Shown one piece after another: positions 24,640 through 36,000 of a stretch of 64,000 nt of DNA (within the stretch, counting starts at the first letter, position 1; each line of letters opens with the position of its first letter). The stretch comes from Bradyrhizobium niftali (GTDB lineage: Bacteria; Pseudomonadota; Alphaproteobacteria; Rhizobiales; Xanthobacteraceae): positions 62,001 to 126,000 of the forward strand of contig NZ_SPQT01000001.1 of assembly GCF_004571025.1 (NCBI RefSeq), written 5' to 3'. The position numbers and the translations under genes are program-made. A model generated the notes under the pieces. It had not been told where the DNA came from. It saw only the letters and a program-made list of their open reading frames with translations, and did no database searches.

Positions 24640-25617
24640 ATGGACAAGAGCTTCACAGAGCGGCGTCGCCGCGAACTCCTCGTTGCAGCTTGCCTTACGG
24701 TCGCCGCCGCGCTCGTGCCGTTGTTCGTCAAGAATCCAAACGTCCAGAACATCATGATTTTGACGCTGATGTTCGGGGCGCTGTCGCAGAGCTGGAACAT
24801 CCTGTCCGGCTATTGCGGGCAGATATCGCTCGGGCATGCCCTCTATTTCGGCTTGGGCGCCTATACCACCACGCTCTTGTTCACGAAGTTCGGCGTGCCG
24901 CCCTGGTTCGGTATGCTCGCCGGCGGCGCCATCTCCGCCTTGATCGCGCTGGCGCTCGGCTATCCCTGCTTCCGCCTTGGCGGCCACTACTTTGCGATCG
25001 CCACCATCGTGATCGCCGAGATCGGCCTGCTGCTGATCCAGAACTGGGAATGGGCAGGTGCGGCCCTCGGCATCGAGATGCCCGTGCGCGGCGACAGCTG
25101 GCTGAAATTCCAGTTCGCCCGCAGCAAGCTGCCGTACTTCTATTTCGCGCTGGCGCTCGCCTGCGTCGCCTGGTTCGTCACCTGGTGGCTGGAAGACTCG
25201 AAATGGGGCTATTGGTGGCGCGCGGTGAAGGACAATCCCGATGCAGCCCAGAGCCTCGGCGTGGTCGTGTTCGATTCCAAGATGGGGGCTGCGGCCGTCT
25301 CTGCCTTCCTGGTCGCGGTCGGCGGGAGCTTCTATGCCATGTATGTTTCCTATATCGATCCAGGCAGCGTCATGGGCTTCCAGTTCTCGCTGCTGATGGC
25401 GTTGCCGGCGGTGCTGGGTGGCATCGGCACGCTGTGGGGGCCGCTGCTCGGCGCGGCAATCCTGATTCCGCTCACCGAGCTGACGCGCTCCTATATCGGC
25501 GGCTCCGGCCGCGGCGTCGATCTCATCGTCTATGGCACGCTGATCGTCGTGATTGCGCTGGCGCGGCCGGAAGGTCTGATCGGGCTGTTCTCGCGCCGCA
25601 AGGGAGCTTCGCGATGA
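24640..25617 (+). CDS. livM: ABC transporter permease, LivM type
   Basis: 325 aa. After a short basic N-terminus (MDKSFTERRRRELL) come membrane segments and the typical LivM stretches SYWNILSGYCGQISLGHALYF (beginning one residue later as SWNILSGY), YFAIATIVIAEIGLLL and AVLGGIGTLWGPLLGAAIL. ATG 24640 follows the livH stop by 1 bp; the longer upstream frame overlaps livH and is rejected. The 3' end overlaps livG by ATGA. It is the second permease of the heterodimer. Confidence 0.9.
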   Translation: MDKSFTERRRRELLVAACLTVAAALVPLFVKNPNVQNIMILTLMFGALSQSWNILSGYCGQISLGHALYFGLGAYTTTLLFTKFGVPPWFGMLAGGAISALIALALGYPCFRLGGHYFAIATIVIAEIGLLLIQNWEWAGAALGIEMPVRGDSWLKFQFARSKLPYFYFALALACVAWFVTWWLEDSKWGYWWRAVKDNPDAAQSLGVVVFDSKMGAAAVSAFLVAVGGSFYAMYVSYIDPGSVMGFQFSLLMALPAVLGGIGTLWGPLLGAAILIPLTELTRSYIGGSGRGVDLIVYGTLIVVIALARPEGLIGLFSRRKGASR

Positions 25618-26328
25618 CCGCGCTCCTTGAAACCCGCGGCGTCTGGCAACGTTTCGGCGGCCTTGTTGCCAACAGCGATGTCTCGATCTCGGTCGGCCGC
25701 GGCGAGATCGTCGGCCTGATTGGTCCCAACGGCGCCGGCAAGTCGACGCTGTTCAATCTTATTGCGGGCGTGCTGCCGCCGACGCAGGGCTCGATTATCT
25801 TCGACGGGCAGGATGTGACCAACCTGCCGGCGGCCGAGCGCTGTCAGCGCGGCGTCGCGCGCACCTTCCAGGTCGTCAAGAGCTTCGAGACCATGACTGT
25901 CATCGACAACGTCATCGTCGGTGCGCTCGTGCGCAACACCGGGATGCGCGAGGCGCGGCGCAAGGCGCATGAGGTGCTCGAGTTCACTGGCCTTGCCGCA
26001 CGCGCGGACGTGCTCGCAAGCGATCTCGTGCCGGCCGAGAAGCGCCGCCTCGAGGTCGCGCGTGCGCTTGCGACCGAACCGAAGCTGCTGCTGCTCGACG
26101 AAGTCCTCACCGGCCTGACGCCGACCGAGGCGCAGACCGGTGTCGCGCTGGTGCGCAAGGTGCGCGATACCGGCATCACCGTACTGATGGTCGAGCACGT
26201 CATGGAGATCGTGATGCCGCTGGTCGACCGTGCCATCGTGCTCGACCTCGGCAAGGTGCTGGTCGAGGGCAAGCCTGCCGACGTCGTCCGCGATCCCAAG
26301 GTGATCAGCGCATATCTGGGAGATCGTC

Positions 26329-26345
<17 letters not shown>
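25614..26345 (+). CDS. livG: ABC transporter ATP-binding protein, LivG type
   Basis: 243 aa. Walker A GPNGAGKST (37-45), Q-loop in ARTFQVV (Gln86), Walker B LLLLDE (158-163) and switch His195 (MVEHVM) are intact. The ABC signature is non-canonical: where LSGGQ is expected the chain reads SDLVPAEKRRLEVARAL (136-152). Several LivG subgroups carry such divergent signatures while the partner LivF keeps a good one, so the pair should still work. ATG 25614 overlaps the livM stop by 4 bases, indicating coupling. It overlaps livF by 17 bp. Confidence 0.92.
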
Positions 26346-27033
<688 letters not shown>

Positions 27034-27072
27034 GCACATAAGTGTTGGGCACACACGTCCCACACCCTCGGT

Positions 27073-27209
27073 GTCATCGCCCGCGAAGGCGGGCGATCCA
27101 GTATTCCAGAGACGTTAGTGGATACGGAGGGGCCGCGGCGTACTGGATTCCCCGCCGGAGCCTGTCATCGGGCTCGCCGAAGGCGAGACCCGGTGGCGGG
27201 GAATGACAG
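27073..27209. repeat. Intergenic palindromic repeat, family F (copy 1)
   Basis: TCATCGCCCGCGAAGGCGGG then CGATCCAGTATTCCAGAGACG, a middle part with CGGCGTACTGGATTCCCCGC, and a final GCGGGGAATGACAG. A second copy at 45519-45619 shares these blocks. It lies between the convergent livF and otnC genes. Confidence 0.85.
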
Positions 27210-27251
27210 TGGTGGGTAAGGCAGCACTGTCGCGCTCTTCACGAGGCGACG

Positions 27252-27917
27252 CTAATGCCCGTGCCCATGCTCCGGCAACGTCACCCCGAACACCTTCACC
27301 AGATCCTTCACCTGCTCCGGCGACAAATAGCGCGGGTTCATCCCGCGCAGCAGTAGGTATAGCTTCGCCGTCTCCTCCAGTTCCTCGGTCGCGAACACGG
27401 CGGCCTCCAGCGTATCGCCGGCAACCACCGGGCCGTGATTGGCGAGCAGCACGGATGAATATTTCCCCGCCAGCCCCTTGATCGCATCCGCCACCGCGGG
27501 ATCGCCGGGGCGGTAATAGGGCACGAGCGCGGTCGCGCCGCATTTCATCAGATAATAGGCCGTCATCGGCGGCAGCGCGGCGCGCGGGTCGATCTCGGGC
27601 AGCATCGACAGTGCGACAGAATGCGTCGAGTGCAGGTGCACGATCGCGCGTGCACTGCCGCGGGTGTCGTAGAGCGCGGTGTGCAGCGGAACTTCCTTGG
27701 TCGGTGCATCGCCCGAGATCGGCCGGCCCTGGCTATCCAGCCGCGACAGCCGCGCAGGGTCGAGGAAGCCGAGCGAGGCATTGGTCGGCGTCACCAGCCA
27801 GCCGCCATCGTCAAGCTTGACGCTGATATTGCCGGACGAGCCCGGCGTCAGTCCACGCTCGAACAGGGACCGTCCGAAGCGACAGATATCCTCACGCAGC
27901 CTTGTCTCGTTGCTCAT
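27252..27917 (-). CDS. otnC: 3-oxo-tetronate 4-phosphate decarboxylase (class II aldolase/adducin family)
   Basis: 221 aa. Class II aldolase fold with the zinc site Glu75 (TKEVPLH), His94 and His96 (VHLHSTHS) and His161 (LANHGPVV). The early GLTPGSSGNISVK is the phosphate-binding loop. In the known tetronate pathway OtnC decarboxylates 3-oxo-tetronate 4-phosphate to dihydroxyacetone phosphate. Assignment to OtnC rather than fuculose-phosphate aldolase rests on the neighbouring ltnD, otnI and otnK genes, from which it is divergent by 114 bp. ATG 27917 (MSNETRL) is preferred to 27941. Confidence 0.9.
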   Translation of the reverse strand: MSNETRLREDICRFGRSLFERGLTPGSSGNISVKLDDGGWLVTPTNASLGFLDPARLSRLDSQGRPISGDAPTKEVPLHTALYDTRGSARAIVHLHSTHSVALSMLPEIDPRAALPPMTAYYLMKCGATALVPYYRPGDPAVADAIKGLAGKYSSVLLANHGPVVAGDTLEAAVFATEELEETAKLYLLLRGMNPRYLSPEQVKDLVKVFGVTLPEHGHGH

Positions 27918-28031
27918 GGCCGTCATGCCTGCTTGTCTCACGCTTTGGCAGCGCGGCCAAGCCGTGTTATCGGTTCGCCGAGCCGCCGCAAGGGCCGGCC
28001 GTCCGGGAAACGTTTCGCAAGGGGCAGTTGC

Positions 28032-28949
28032 ATGTCCGCCTCCACGTCACAAAATCAGCGTATCGCCGTCATCGGGCTCGGCTCGATGGGCTTTGGCATG
28101 GCGACCTCGCTGAAGCGCGCCGGTCACGCCGTCACCGGCTGCGATGTCTCGGCCGATGCCGTGGCGCGCTTCGTGAAGGACGGCGGCGCGGGCGCCAGGA
28201 CGCCGGCCGAGGCCGCCAGGGACGCCGACATCGTCGTCAGCGTCGTCGTCAATGCAGCGCAGACCGAGACGATCCTGTTCGGCAAGGACGGCGTCGCCGA
28301 AACCATGCAGAAGGACAGCGTCTTCCTGTCGTCGGCCACGATGGATCCCGACGTCGCGCGGCGCCTGGCCAAGCAACTGGAGGCGACCGGCCGGCATTAT
28401 CTGGATGCGCCGATCTCCGGCGGAGCGCAGCGTGCCGCGCAAGGCGAACTGACGATCCTCGCCTCGGGCAGCCCGGCTGCCTTCGCAAAGGCGCGGCCGG
28501 CGCTCGACGCCATGGCCGCAAAGCTCTACGAGCTTGGCGATGCCGCCGGCCAGGGCGCCGCCTTCAAGATGATCAACCAGTTGCTGGCCGGCGTGCACAT
28601 CGCCGCCGCCAGCGAAGCGATGGCGTTTGCGGCCAAGCAGGGCCTCGACATCCGCAAGGTCTATGAGGTGATCACGGCCTCTGCCGGCAATTCCTGGATG
28701 TTCGAGAACCGCATGCCGCATGTGCTCGACGGCGACTATACGCCGCGCAGCGCGGTCGAGATCTTCGTCAAGGACCTCGGCATCATCCAGGACATGGCGC
28801 GCAGCGCCAGATTCCCGGTGCCGGTCTCCGCGGCCGCGCTCCAGATGTTCTTGATGACGGCTGCCGCCGGCATGGGCCGCGATGACGACGCCTCGGTCGC
28901 GCGCATGTATGCGCAGGTCACCGGCGTGAAGCTTCCCGGCGACAAGTAA
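28032..28949 (+). CDS. ltnD: L-threonate dehydrogenase (3-hydroxyisobutyrate dehydrogenase family)
   Basis: 305 aa beta-hydroxyacid dehydrogenase. The NAD-binding motif is GLGSMG (15-20), the substrate loop DAPISGG (125-131), and the catalytic Lys179 lies in FKMINQLLAG. In the tetronate pathway LtnD oxidises L-threonate to 2-oxo-tetronate. The gene is followed by otnI after 16 bp and otnK, which together make this substrate call strong. ATG 28032 gives MSASTSQNQRIAVIG; a longer upstream frame runs antisense through otnC and is rejected. 3-Hydroxyisobutyrate dehydrogenase would be the alternative without this context. Confidence 0.92.
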   Translation: MSASTSQNQRIAVIGLGSMGFGMATSLKRAGHAVTGCDVSADAVARFVKDGGAGARTPAEAARDADIVVSVVVNAAQTETILFGKDGVAETMQKDSVFLSSATMDPDVARRLAKQLEATGRHYLDAPISGGAQRAAQGELTILASGSPAAFAKARPALDAMAAKLYELGDAAGQGAAFKMINQLLAGVHIAAASEAMAFAAKQGLDIRKVYEVITASAGNSWMFENRMPHVLDGDYTPRSAVEIFVKDLGIIQDMARSARFPVPVSAAALQMFLMTAAAGMGRDDDASVARMYAQVTGVKLPGDK

Positions 28950-28965
28950 GGACAAGAGGATTCCA

Positions 28966-29748
28966 ATGCCCCGTTTTGCCGCCAATCTCTCGATGATGTT
29001 CAACGAGGTGCCATTCCTCGATCGCTTCGATGCCGCCGCGCAGGCCGGCTTCACCGCCGTCGAGTTTCTCTTTCCTTACGAGCATCCGGCCGAGGCGGTC
29101 GGCGAGCGGCTCAAACGCAACGGTCTGACCCAGGCCCTGTTCAATCTGCCGCCCGGCGACTGGAATGCGGGCGAGAAGGGGTTCGCCGCGCTCCCGGCGC
29201 GCTTCGCCGATCTCAAGGCGAGCCTCGAGACCGCGCTGCCTTACGCCAAGGCCACCGGTGTCAAGCGCCTGCACCTGATGGCCGGCCTTGCCAACCGCGG
29301 CGAGCGCGTCGCGATCGAGGCGTTCTACAAGTCGGTGGCGTGGGCGGCGGAGTTCTTTGCACCGCACGGCATCGACATCGTGCTCGAGCCGATCAATGCC
29401 CGCAACGTGCCCGGCTACTTCCTCAACGATTTCGGCTTCGCGCGCGACCTGATCCAGGAGTTGCGGCTTCCGAACCTGAAGCTCCAGTTCGACATCTATC
29501 ACTGCCAGATCATCCATGGCGACGTCACCATGCGGCTGCGCGAGATGATGCCGATCATCGGCCACATCCAGATCGCCAGCATCCCCTCGCGCAACGAGCC
29601 AGACGGAGAGGAACTGAACTATCCCTTCCTGTTCGAAGAGCTCGACCGGCTCGGCTATACCGGCTTCGTCGGCTGCGAATACAATCCGCGCGGCAAGACC
29701 ACCGACGGCCTTGCCTGGTTCAAGCCCTATGCGGGAGTGAAGCCGTGA
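28966..29748 (+). CDS. otnI: 2-oxo-tetronate isomerase (hydroxypyruvate isomerase family)
   Basis: 260 aa TIM-barrel protein of the xylose-isomerase-like superfamily. It starts PRFAANLSMMFNEVPFLDRF as in hydroxypyruvate isomerases. Metal-site acidic and His residues appear in IVLEPINARN, LQFDIYHCQI and the late GCEYNPRG. OtnI converts 2-oxo-tetronate to 3-oxo-tetronate. It sits between ltnD and otnK, with its stop overlapping the otnK GTG start. Hydroxypyruvate isomerase (Hyi) is the biochemical alternative; gene order favours OtnI. Confidence 0.92.
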   Translation: MPRFAANLSMMFNEVPFLDRFDAAAQAGFTAVEFLFPYEHPAEAVGERLKRNGLTQALFNLPPGDWNAGEKGFAALPARFADLKASLETALPYAKATGVKRLHLMAGLANRGERVAIEAFYKSVAWAAEFFAPHGIDIVLEPINARNVPGYFLNDFGFARDLIQELRLPNLKLQFDIYHCQIIHGDVTMRLREMMPIIGHIQIASIPSRNEPDGEELNYPFLFEELDRLGYTGFVGCEYNPRGKTTDGLAWFKPYAGVKP

Positions 29749-31019
29749 CTCTTGCACTGGGTTGCATCGCCGACGACTATACCGGCGCCTCCGATCTTGC
29801 CAACACGCTGACGCGTGCGGGCCTGCGCACCGTGCAGACCATCGGCATACCTGCCGATGATCTGGCGCTGCCCGAGGTCGACGCTGTCGTGGTGTCCTTG
29901 AAGAGCCGCTCGATCGAAGCAGGCCTTGCTGTATCGCGCTCGCGCGCGGCGGAGACATGGCTGCGCGGCCGCGGCGCGAGCCATGTGCTGTTCAAGATCT
30001 GCTCGACCTTCGATTCCACCGACGCCGGCAATATCGGCCCGGTGATGGACGCGTTGCGCGACGATTGCGGCGAGGGCATCGTTCTGGTGACGCCGGCCTT
30101 CCCGGAGACCGGCCGCACCGTCTACCAGGGCAACCTGTTCGTCGGCGCGGTGCCGCTGAACGAGAGCCCGCTCAAGGACCATCCGCTCAACCCGATGCAC
30201 GATTCCAGCCTGGTGCGTGTGCTGGCGCGCCAGAGCAGGACACAAATCGGCCTCGTCGATCTCGCGACCGTCACGCGCGGCGCCGATGCCGTACGGGCAC
30301 GGCTGGCCGAACTCGCGGGCAAGGGCATTGGCGCTGCGATCATCGACGCCGTCTTCGATCGCGATCTCGAAACCATCGGCCTCGTGGCCGCCGATCATCG
30401 ACTTTCGGTCGGCGCCTCCGGCATCGGCCTCGGGCTCGCGCGTGCCCTGGTGTCGACCGGCAAGGTCAAATCAGCCGCGGCAGGCAGCGAATCCGGAGCT
30501 GCCGTTGGTGGACCGGCGGCGTGTCTTGCCGGCAGCTGCTCACAGGCCACGCTCAAGCAGATCGCCAGCGCTGAACAGGTCATGCCGGTGTTTCATCTCG
30601 ATCCCGACCGTATTCTTACAGGAGCGGACGAAGCACAGCGTGCGCTGGACTGGGCAAGGCCGCGACTGGCCGAGGGTCCGGTGCTGATCGCATCGAGCTC
30701 GACACCGGATCAGGTCTCAGCGCTTCAGGCACGTCACGGCCGTGACGCGGCCGGACATGCCATCGAGCAGGCGATGGCCGACATCGCCGAAAACCTCGTG
30801 AAATCAGGCGTGCGGCGATTGGTCGTTGCCGGCGGCGAGACGTCCGGCGCCGTGGTCGATCGGTTGAAGATTCCCGGATTTCTCGTCGGGGTGGAGATCG
30901 CTGCGGGCGTTCCTGTGCTGCGCGCGGTCGGCGCCGGGGGCGAGATGCTGCTCGCGCTGAAGTCCGGCAATTTCGGTGGCCCGGAGTTTTTCTCGGATGC
31001 GCTTGGGCTCATGCGCTGA
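29745..31019 (+). CDS. otnK: 3-oxo-tetronate kinase (four-carbon acid sugar kinase family, DUF1537)
   Basis: 424 aa. N-terminal sugar-acid binding domain begins ALGCIADDYTGASDLANTL, the family hallmark, and continues KICSTFDSTDAGNIGPV and VTPAFPETGRTVYQG. The C-terminal nucleotide-binding domain has VAGGETSGAVV and VLRAVGAGGEMLLALKSGNFG. OtnK phosphorylates 3-oxo-tetronate at O4 using ATP. Start is GTG 29745 overlapping the otnI stop; the longer open frame upstream overlaps otnI. It completes the OtnC/LtnD/OtnI/OtnK pathway to dihydroxyacetone phosphate. Confidence 0.93.
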   Translation: MTLALGCIADDYTGASDLANTLTRAGLRTVQTIGIPADDLALPEVDAVVVSLKSRSIEAGLAVSRSRAAETWLRGRGASHVLFKICSTFDSTDAGNIGPVMDALRDDCGEGIVLVTPAFPETGRTVYQGNLFVGAVPLNESPLKDHPLNPMHDSSLVRVLARQSRTQIGLVDLATVTRGADAVRARLAELAGKGIGAAIIDAVFDRDLETIGLVAADHRLSVGASGIGLGLARALVSTGKVKSAAAGSESGAAVGGPAACLAGSCSQATLKQIASAEQVMPVFHLDPDRILTGADEAQRALDWARPRLAEGPVLIASSSTPDQVSALQARHGRDAAGHAIEQAMADIAENLVKSGVRRLVVAGGETSGAVVDRLKIPGFLVGVEIAAGVPVLRAVGAGGEMLLALKSGNFGGPEFFSDALGLMR

Positions 31020-31058
31020 GAGCAGAGCGTTCTTAGCTGCCTGTTCATCTCTTTCAGG

Positions 31059-31076
31059 CTCCGTACTCGTACGGAG
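31059..31076. promoter_or_regulatory. 7-bp inverted repeat upstream of chemoreceptor gene
   Basis: CTCCGTA (31059-31065) and TACGGAG (31070-31076) around CTCG, 40 bp after otnK and about 115 bp before the chemoreceptor ATG. No T-run follows on the plus strand, so it may be either a weak terminator or an operator/UTR hairpin. Confidence 0.4.
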
Positions 31077-31189
31077 TCGTAGTTAACATCTGCTCAGTCG
31101 CTCTGTTGTCTGATGTCGGCGTCGCTCCCTTTGGTTGATCCTTTAGACCTCCCGGACGCGCGCCCGCGCCAGCATAAAGAGACCCGATT

Positions 31190-32881
31190 ATGTTCGCCAA
31201 GATTTCCATCCGCGCCAAGATCATCAGTGTCGTGGCGTTCCTGCTGGTCGCGATGACCGGCATGGGCCTGCTCGCGGTCACGAAGATGCGGTCGATGAAC
31301 GCGAACACCACCGACATCACCACGAGCTGGATGCCCAGCGTGCGGGTGCTGGGCGAGCTCCGGGCCAGCGTCATCACCTATCGCAGCGTGGTCCGCGAGC
31401 ACATGCTGGCCGAGACCCTGGACGAAAAGCTCGCAATGGAAAAGACTGCGGTCACAACCAGCGAGACCATGGCCAAGGCTCGCCAGACCTACGAGACCAT
31501 GATCACCTCGCCGGAGGAGCGGGCGCTCTACACCGAATGGTCCAAGCTGTGGGACGACTACAAGAAGAGCGCCGACGAGGTCTTTGCATTGTCGCGCAAG
31601 GAAGTCGGCAAGGTCCCGCACGAGTCGCATGAGCTGAACGTCAAGACCGCCAACAAGATCGGCATCCAGTCCGACGAAGTCCTGCGCAAGGACATCGATC
31701 TCAACACCAAGGGCGGCGACCAGGCCGCCCGGGACGCGGACAGCAGCTATTCCTTCGCGTTCATGCTGGTCTCGATCATCCTGGGCGCTGCGGTCCTGAC
31801 AGGCATCGGCGTCGGCTTCTATCTCGTCCACGACGTCTCCAGCGGCATCGCCTCGATCGTCGAGCCGATGCAGGCGCTGGGCAAGGGCGACCTCTCCGCC
31901 GAAGTCCCGCATCGCGGCCAGAAGACCGAGATCGGTGCCATGGCCGACGTGCTCCAGGTCTTCAAGGAAGCGCTGATTGCCAAGAAGGCTGCCGACGAAG
32001 CCGCTTCGGCCGACGCCGAAGCCAAGATCGAGCGCGGCCGCCGCGTCGACGACATCACCCACGAATTCGAAACGATGATCGGCGAGATCGTCCAGACCGT
32101 GTCATCGGCCTCGACCCAGCTCGAAGCTTCCGCCTCGACGCTGACCTCGACCGCCGACCGCTCCCAGCGGCTCGCGACCACCGTTGCAGGAGCTTCGGAA
32201 GAAGCCTCGACCAACGTGCAGTCGGTGGCTTCGGCGACGGAGGAGATGGCCTCCTCGGTCGGCGAGATCAGCCGCCAGGTGCAGGAATCGGCGCGGATGG
32301 CCGGCGACGCCGTTGGCCAGGCCCGTGCCACAACCGAACGCGTCAGCGAGCTCTCCAAGGCGGCTTCCCGCATCGGCGACGTCGTCGAGCTGATCAACAC
32401 CATCGCGGGCCAGACCAACCTGCTGGCGCTGAACGCCACCATCGAGGCGGCGCGCGCGGGCGAAGCCGGCCGCGGCTTCGCCGTGGTCGCCTCCGAGGTG
32501 AAGGCGCTCGCCGAGCAGACCGCGAAAGCGACCGGCGAAATCGGCCAGCAGATCTCCGGCATCCAGGCGGCGACCAACGATTCGGTCGGAGCGATCAAGG
32601 AGATCTCCTCGACCATCGAGCGTCTGTCGGAGATATCGTCGGCAATCGCGGCGGCCGTGGAAGAGCAGGGCGCGGCGACACAGGAGATCGCCCGCAACGT
32701 GCAGCAGGCGGCGCAGGGCACCCAGCAGGTCTCCTCCAACATCGCCGATGTTCAGCGCGGTGCGACCGAGACCGGCACCGCCTCCTCGCAGGTGCTGTCG
32801 GCCGCGCAGATGCTGTCGAACGACTCGAGCCGGCTCAAGACCGAGGTCAGCAAGTTCCTGACCAACGTCCGCGCTGCGTAA
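31190..32881 (+). CDS. Methyl-accepting chemotaxis protein
   Basis: 563 aa membrane chemoreceptor. TM1 spans about 11-31. A periplasmic four-helix-bundle sensor follows (about 32-185, with [18 protein letters not shown]), then TM2 at about 187-208, HAMP at about 209-265, and a long cytoplasmic coiled coil. The hairpin tip region includes [20 protein letters not shown] and [19 protein letters not shown], the CheA/CheW contact. No C-terminal CheR-binding pentapeptide is present. The ligand is unknown; its position right after a tetronate pathway is suggestive only. A hairpin terminator follows directly. Confidence 0.95.
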   Translation: MFAKISIRAKIISVVAFLLVAMTGMGLLAVTKMRSMNANTTDITTSWMPSVRVLGELRASVITYRSVVREHMLAETLDEKLAMEKTAVTTSETMAKARQTYETMITSPEERALYTEWSKLWDDYKKSADEVFALSRKEVGKVPHESHELNVKTANKIGIQSDEVLRKDIDLNTKGGDQAARDADSSYSFAFMLVSIILGAAVLTGIGVGFYLVHDVSSGIASIVEPMQALGKGDLSAEVPHRGQKTEIGAMADVLQVFKEALIAKKAADEAASADAEAKIERGRRVDDITHEFETMIGEIVQTVSSASTQLEASASTLTSTADRSQRLATTVAGASEEASTNVQSVASATEEMASSVGEISRQVQESARMAGDAVGQARATTERVSELSKAASRIGDVVELINTIAGQTNLLALNATIEAARAGEAGRGFAVVASEVKALAEQTAKATGEIGQQISGIQAATNDSVGAIKEISSTIERLSEISSAIAAAVEEQGAATQEIARNVQQAAQGTQQVSSNIADVQRGATETGTASSQVLSAAQMLSNDSSRLKTEVSKFLTNVRAA

Positions 32882-32894
32882 GCCTCCCCAATGT

Positions 32895-32916
32895 CGTCCC
32901 GGCCTTCGCCGGGACG
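32895..32916 (+). terminator. Hairpin downstream of the chemoreceptor gene
   Basis: Stem CGTCCCGGC (32895-32903) and GCCGGGACG (32908-32916) with CTTC loop, 14 bp after the stop. The sequence equals one half of the family D repeats (51789-51909, 53603-53722), so it may be a repeat fragment serving as terminator. No clear T-run. Confidence 0.6.
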
Positions 32917-33096
32917 GCGCCGTGCTGCTTTCATCTTCGCATAGCTGCGATGCTTATTCCGCAGCGCGGTAGCACGGAAGTGAAGAGCGCGCTGTCGCTT
33001 GGCATTGGCGCTGTCGGCGGTGCTCAGGTAAACGGGAAAGAGGATCCCCGTCGGGGCGGATTCCGTATCCCTGCTTGACCTGGAATTGCCTGGCGC

Positions 33097-36000
33097 ATGA
33101 TTGCTCTGGTCCGTATTGCCCTGAGCCGACCCTATACGTTTGTCGTGCTCGCGCTCCTGCTCCTGATCATCGGACCGCTGGCAGCGCTGCGGACGCCGAC
33201 CGACATCTTCCCGGACATCCGCATTCCCGTGATCGGCGTGGTCTGGCAGTACACCGGCCTGCCGCCCGACCAGATGTCCGGCCGCATCACGACGCCGTTC
33301 CAGCGCGCGCTGACGACGACGGTCAACGACATCGAGCACATCACGGCCAATTCCTATAACGGCTTTGGCATCATCAAGATCTTCTTCCAGCCGAACGTCG
33401 ACATCCGAACCGCCAATGCGCAGGTCACGGCGATCTCGCAGACGTTGCTCAAGCAGATGCCGCCGGGCGCGACGCCGCCCTTGATCCTGAACTACTCGGC
33501 CTCGACCGTGCCGATCATCCAGGTGGCGCTGTCGGGCGACGGGCTGACCGAGCAGAACCTCGCCGACATCGGTATCAACCAGCTCCGCACGCCGCTGGTC
33601 ACGGTGCCGGGGGCCGCGATCCCGTATCCATTCGGCGGCAAGCAGCGCCAGGTCCAGATCGATCTCGACCCGACCGCGCTCCAGGCTCGCGGCCTGTCCG
33701 GCCAGGACGTCGCCAATGCGCTGGCCGCGCAGAACCTGATCACGCCGGTCGGCACCCAGAAGATCGGCACCTTCGAGTACAACATCCAGCTCAACAACTC
33801 GCCGCTGAAGATCGACGAGCTCGGCAATCTGCCGATCAAGACCGTCAACGGCGCGATGGTCTATGTGCGCGATGTCGCGACCGTCCGCGACGGCAATCCG
33901 CCGCAGACCAACATCGTCCATGTCGACGGCAACCGCTCGGTGCTGATGATGGTGCTGAAGGCGGGCGCGACCTCGACGCTCGATATCATCGCCGGCATCA
34001 AGCAGAAGGTGATCGAGGTCAAGGACCAGCTTCCGGACGCGTTGAAGATCGGCTTCATCGGCGACCAGTCGGTGTTCGTTCGCGGCGCGATTCAAGGCGT
34101 CGCCTTCGAGGGCGTGATCGCGGCGCTGCTCACCAGCGTCATGATCCTGCTGTTCCTTGGCAGCTGGCGCTCGACCATCATCATCGCGGTCTCGATCCCG
34201 CTGTCGGTGCTGGGCGCCATCATCATGCTGTCGGCGATCGGGGAGACGCTGAACATCATGACGCTCGGCGGTCTCGCGCTCGCCGTCGGCATCCTCGTCG
34301 ACGACGCCACCGTGACCATCGAGAACATCAACTACCATCTGGAGCAGGGCAAGCCGGTCGAGCAGTCGATCCTCGACGGCGCCAACCAGATCGTCACGCC
34401 GGCCTTCGTCTCGCTGCTCTGCATCTGTATCGTGTTCGTGCCGATGTTCTTCCTCACCGGTGTCGCGCGCTTTCTGTTCGTGCCGATGGCCGAAGCCGTG
34501 ATGTTCGCCATGATCTGGTCGTTCATCCTGTCGCGCACGCTGGTGCCGACCATGGCGAATTACCTCTTGCAGGCCCATGTCCATCACGAGGGCGAACCGC
34601 CGAAGTCGCGCAATCCGCTCGTCTGGTTCCAGCGCGGCTTCGAGGCGCGGTTCGAGCGCATCCGCGGCTTCTATCGCGGCCTGCTCGGCATGGCGCTGGC
34701 GCATCGCGCGGTGTTCGTGATCGGCTTCCTCTGCGTCGTCGGTGCGTCCTTTGCGCTGGTGCCGTTCCTCGGGCGCAACTTCTTCCCCGCGGTCGATGCC
34801 GGCAACATCCTGATGCACGTCCGAACCCAGGTCGGCACCCGCGTCGAGGAGACCGCGAACCAGCTCGCCGATGTCCAGAAGGCGATCCGCAAGCTGATCC
34901 CGGGCGAGATCGAGACCCTGACCGACAACATCGGCATGCCGATCTCCGGTATCAACATGACCTACAACAACACCGGCGTCATCGGTCCGCAGGACGGCGA
35001 CATCCAGATCAAGCTGAAGGAAGGCCACAAGCCGACCGAGGAGCATGTGCGCGTGTTGCGCGAGCAGCTGCCGCGGCTGTTTCCCGGCGTCAGCTTCGCG
35101 TTCCTGCCGGCCGATATCGTCAGCCAGATCCTGAACTTCGGCGCGCCCGCGCCGATCGACCTTCAGATCCGGGGCGCCAATGTCAGCGCCAACTTCGCTT
35201 ACGCCAACAATCTGCTGGCCAAGGTCCGCAAGATTCCCGGCGTTGCCGATGCGCGCATTCAGCAATCGCCGAACAACCCGACCTTCAATATCGATGTCGA
35301 CCGCACCCGTGCGCAATATGTCGGCCTGACCGAGCGCGACGTCACCAACAGTCTCGTGGTGAACCTCGCCGGTTCCTCACAGGTGGCGCCGACCTATTAC
35401 CTCAATCCGGATAACGGCGTGTCCTACTCGATTGTGATGCAGACGCCGCAATACCAGATCGACTCGCTCAGCGCGCTGCAGACGCTGCCGATCACCGCCG
35501 CCAGCAATTCGCAATCGCCGATCCTCGGCGGCATCGCCGACATCAAGCGCTCGACGTCGAGCGCGGTGGTGTCGCAATACGACATCCAGTCGATGGTGCA
35601 GATCTTCGCCACGACCTCGGGCCGCGATCTCGGCGCGGTCGCCGCCGACATCCGCCAGGTGATCGCCGATACCGCGAAGGAGGTGCCGAAGGGATCTTCC
35701 GTCGTGCTGCTCGGGCAGGTGCAGACCATGAACAGCGCCTTCACCGGCCTGCTGTTCGGCCTGCTGGGTGCGGTCGTGCTGATCTACTTCCTAATCGTCG
35801 TGAACTTCCAGTCCTGGTCCGATCCGTTCGTGATCATCACGGCGCTGCCGGCCGCGCTCGCCGGCATCGTCTGGATGCTGTTCATGACGGAGACGACACT
35901 GTCGGTCCCGGCGCTCACCGGCGCGATCATGTGCATGGGCGTTGCCACCGCCAACAGCGTGCTCGTGATCTCCTTTGCGCGCGAGCGCTACGAGGAACTT

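Noticed and set aside
32752..35316. 854-codon open frame on the minus strand
   Set aside because: Antisense to the RND permease, whose sequence is unmistakable; the frame is a charged Asp/Arg/His-rich shadow.
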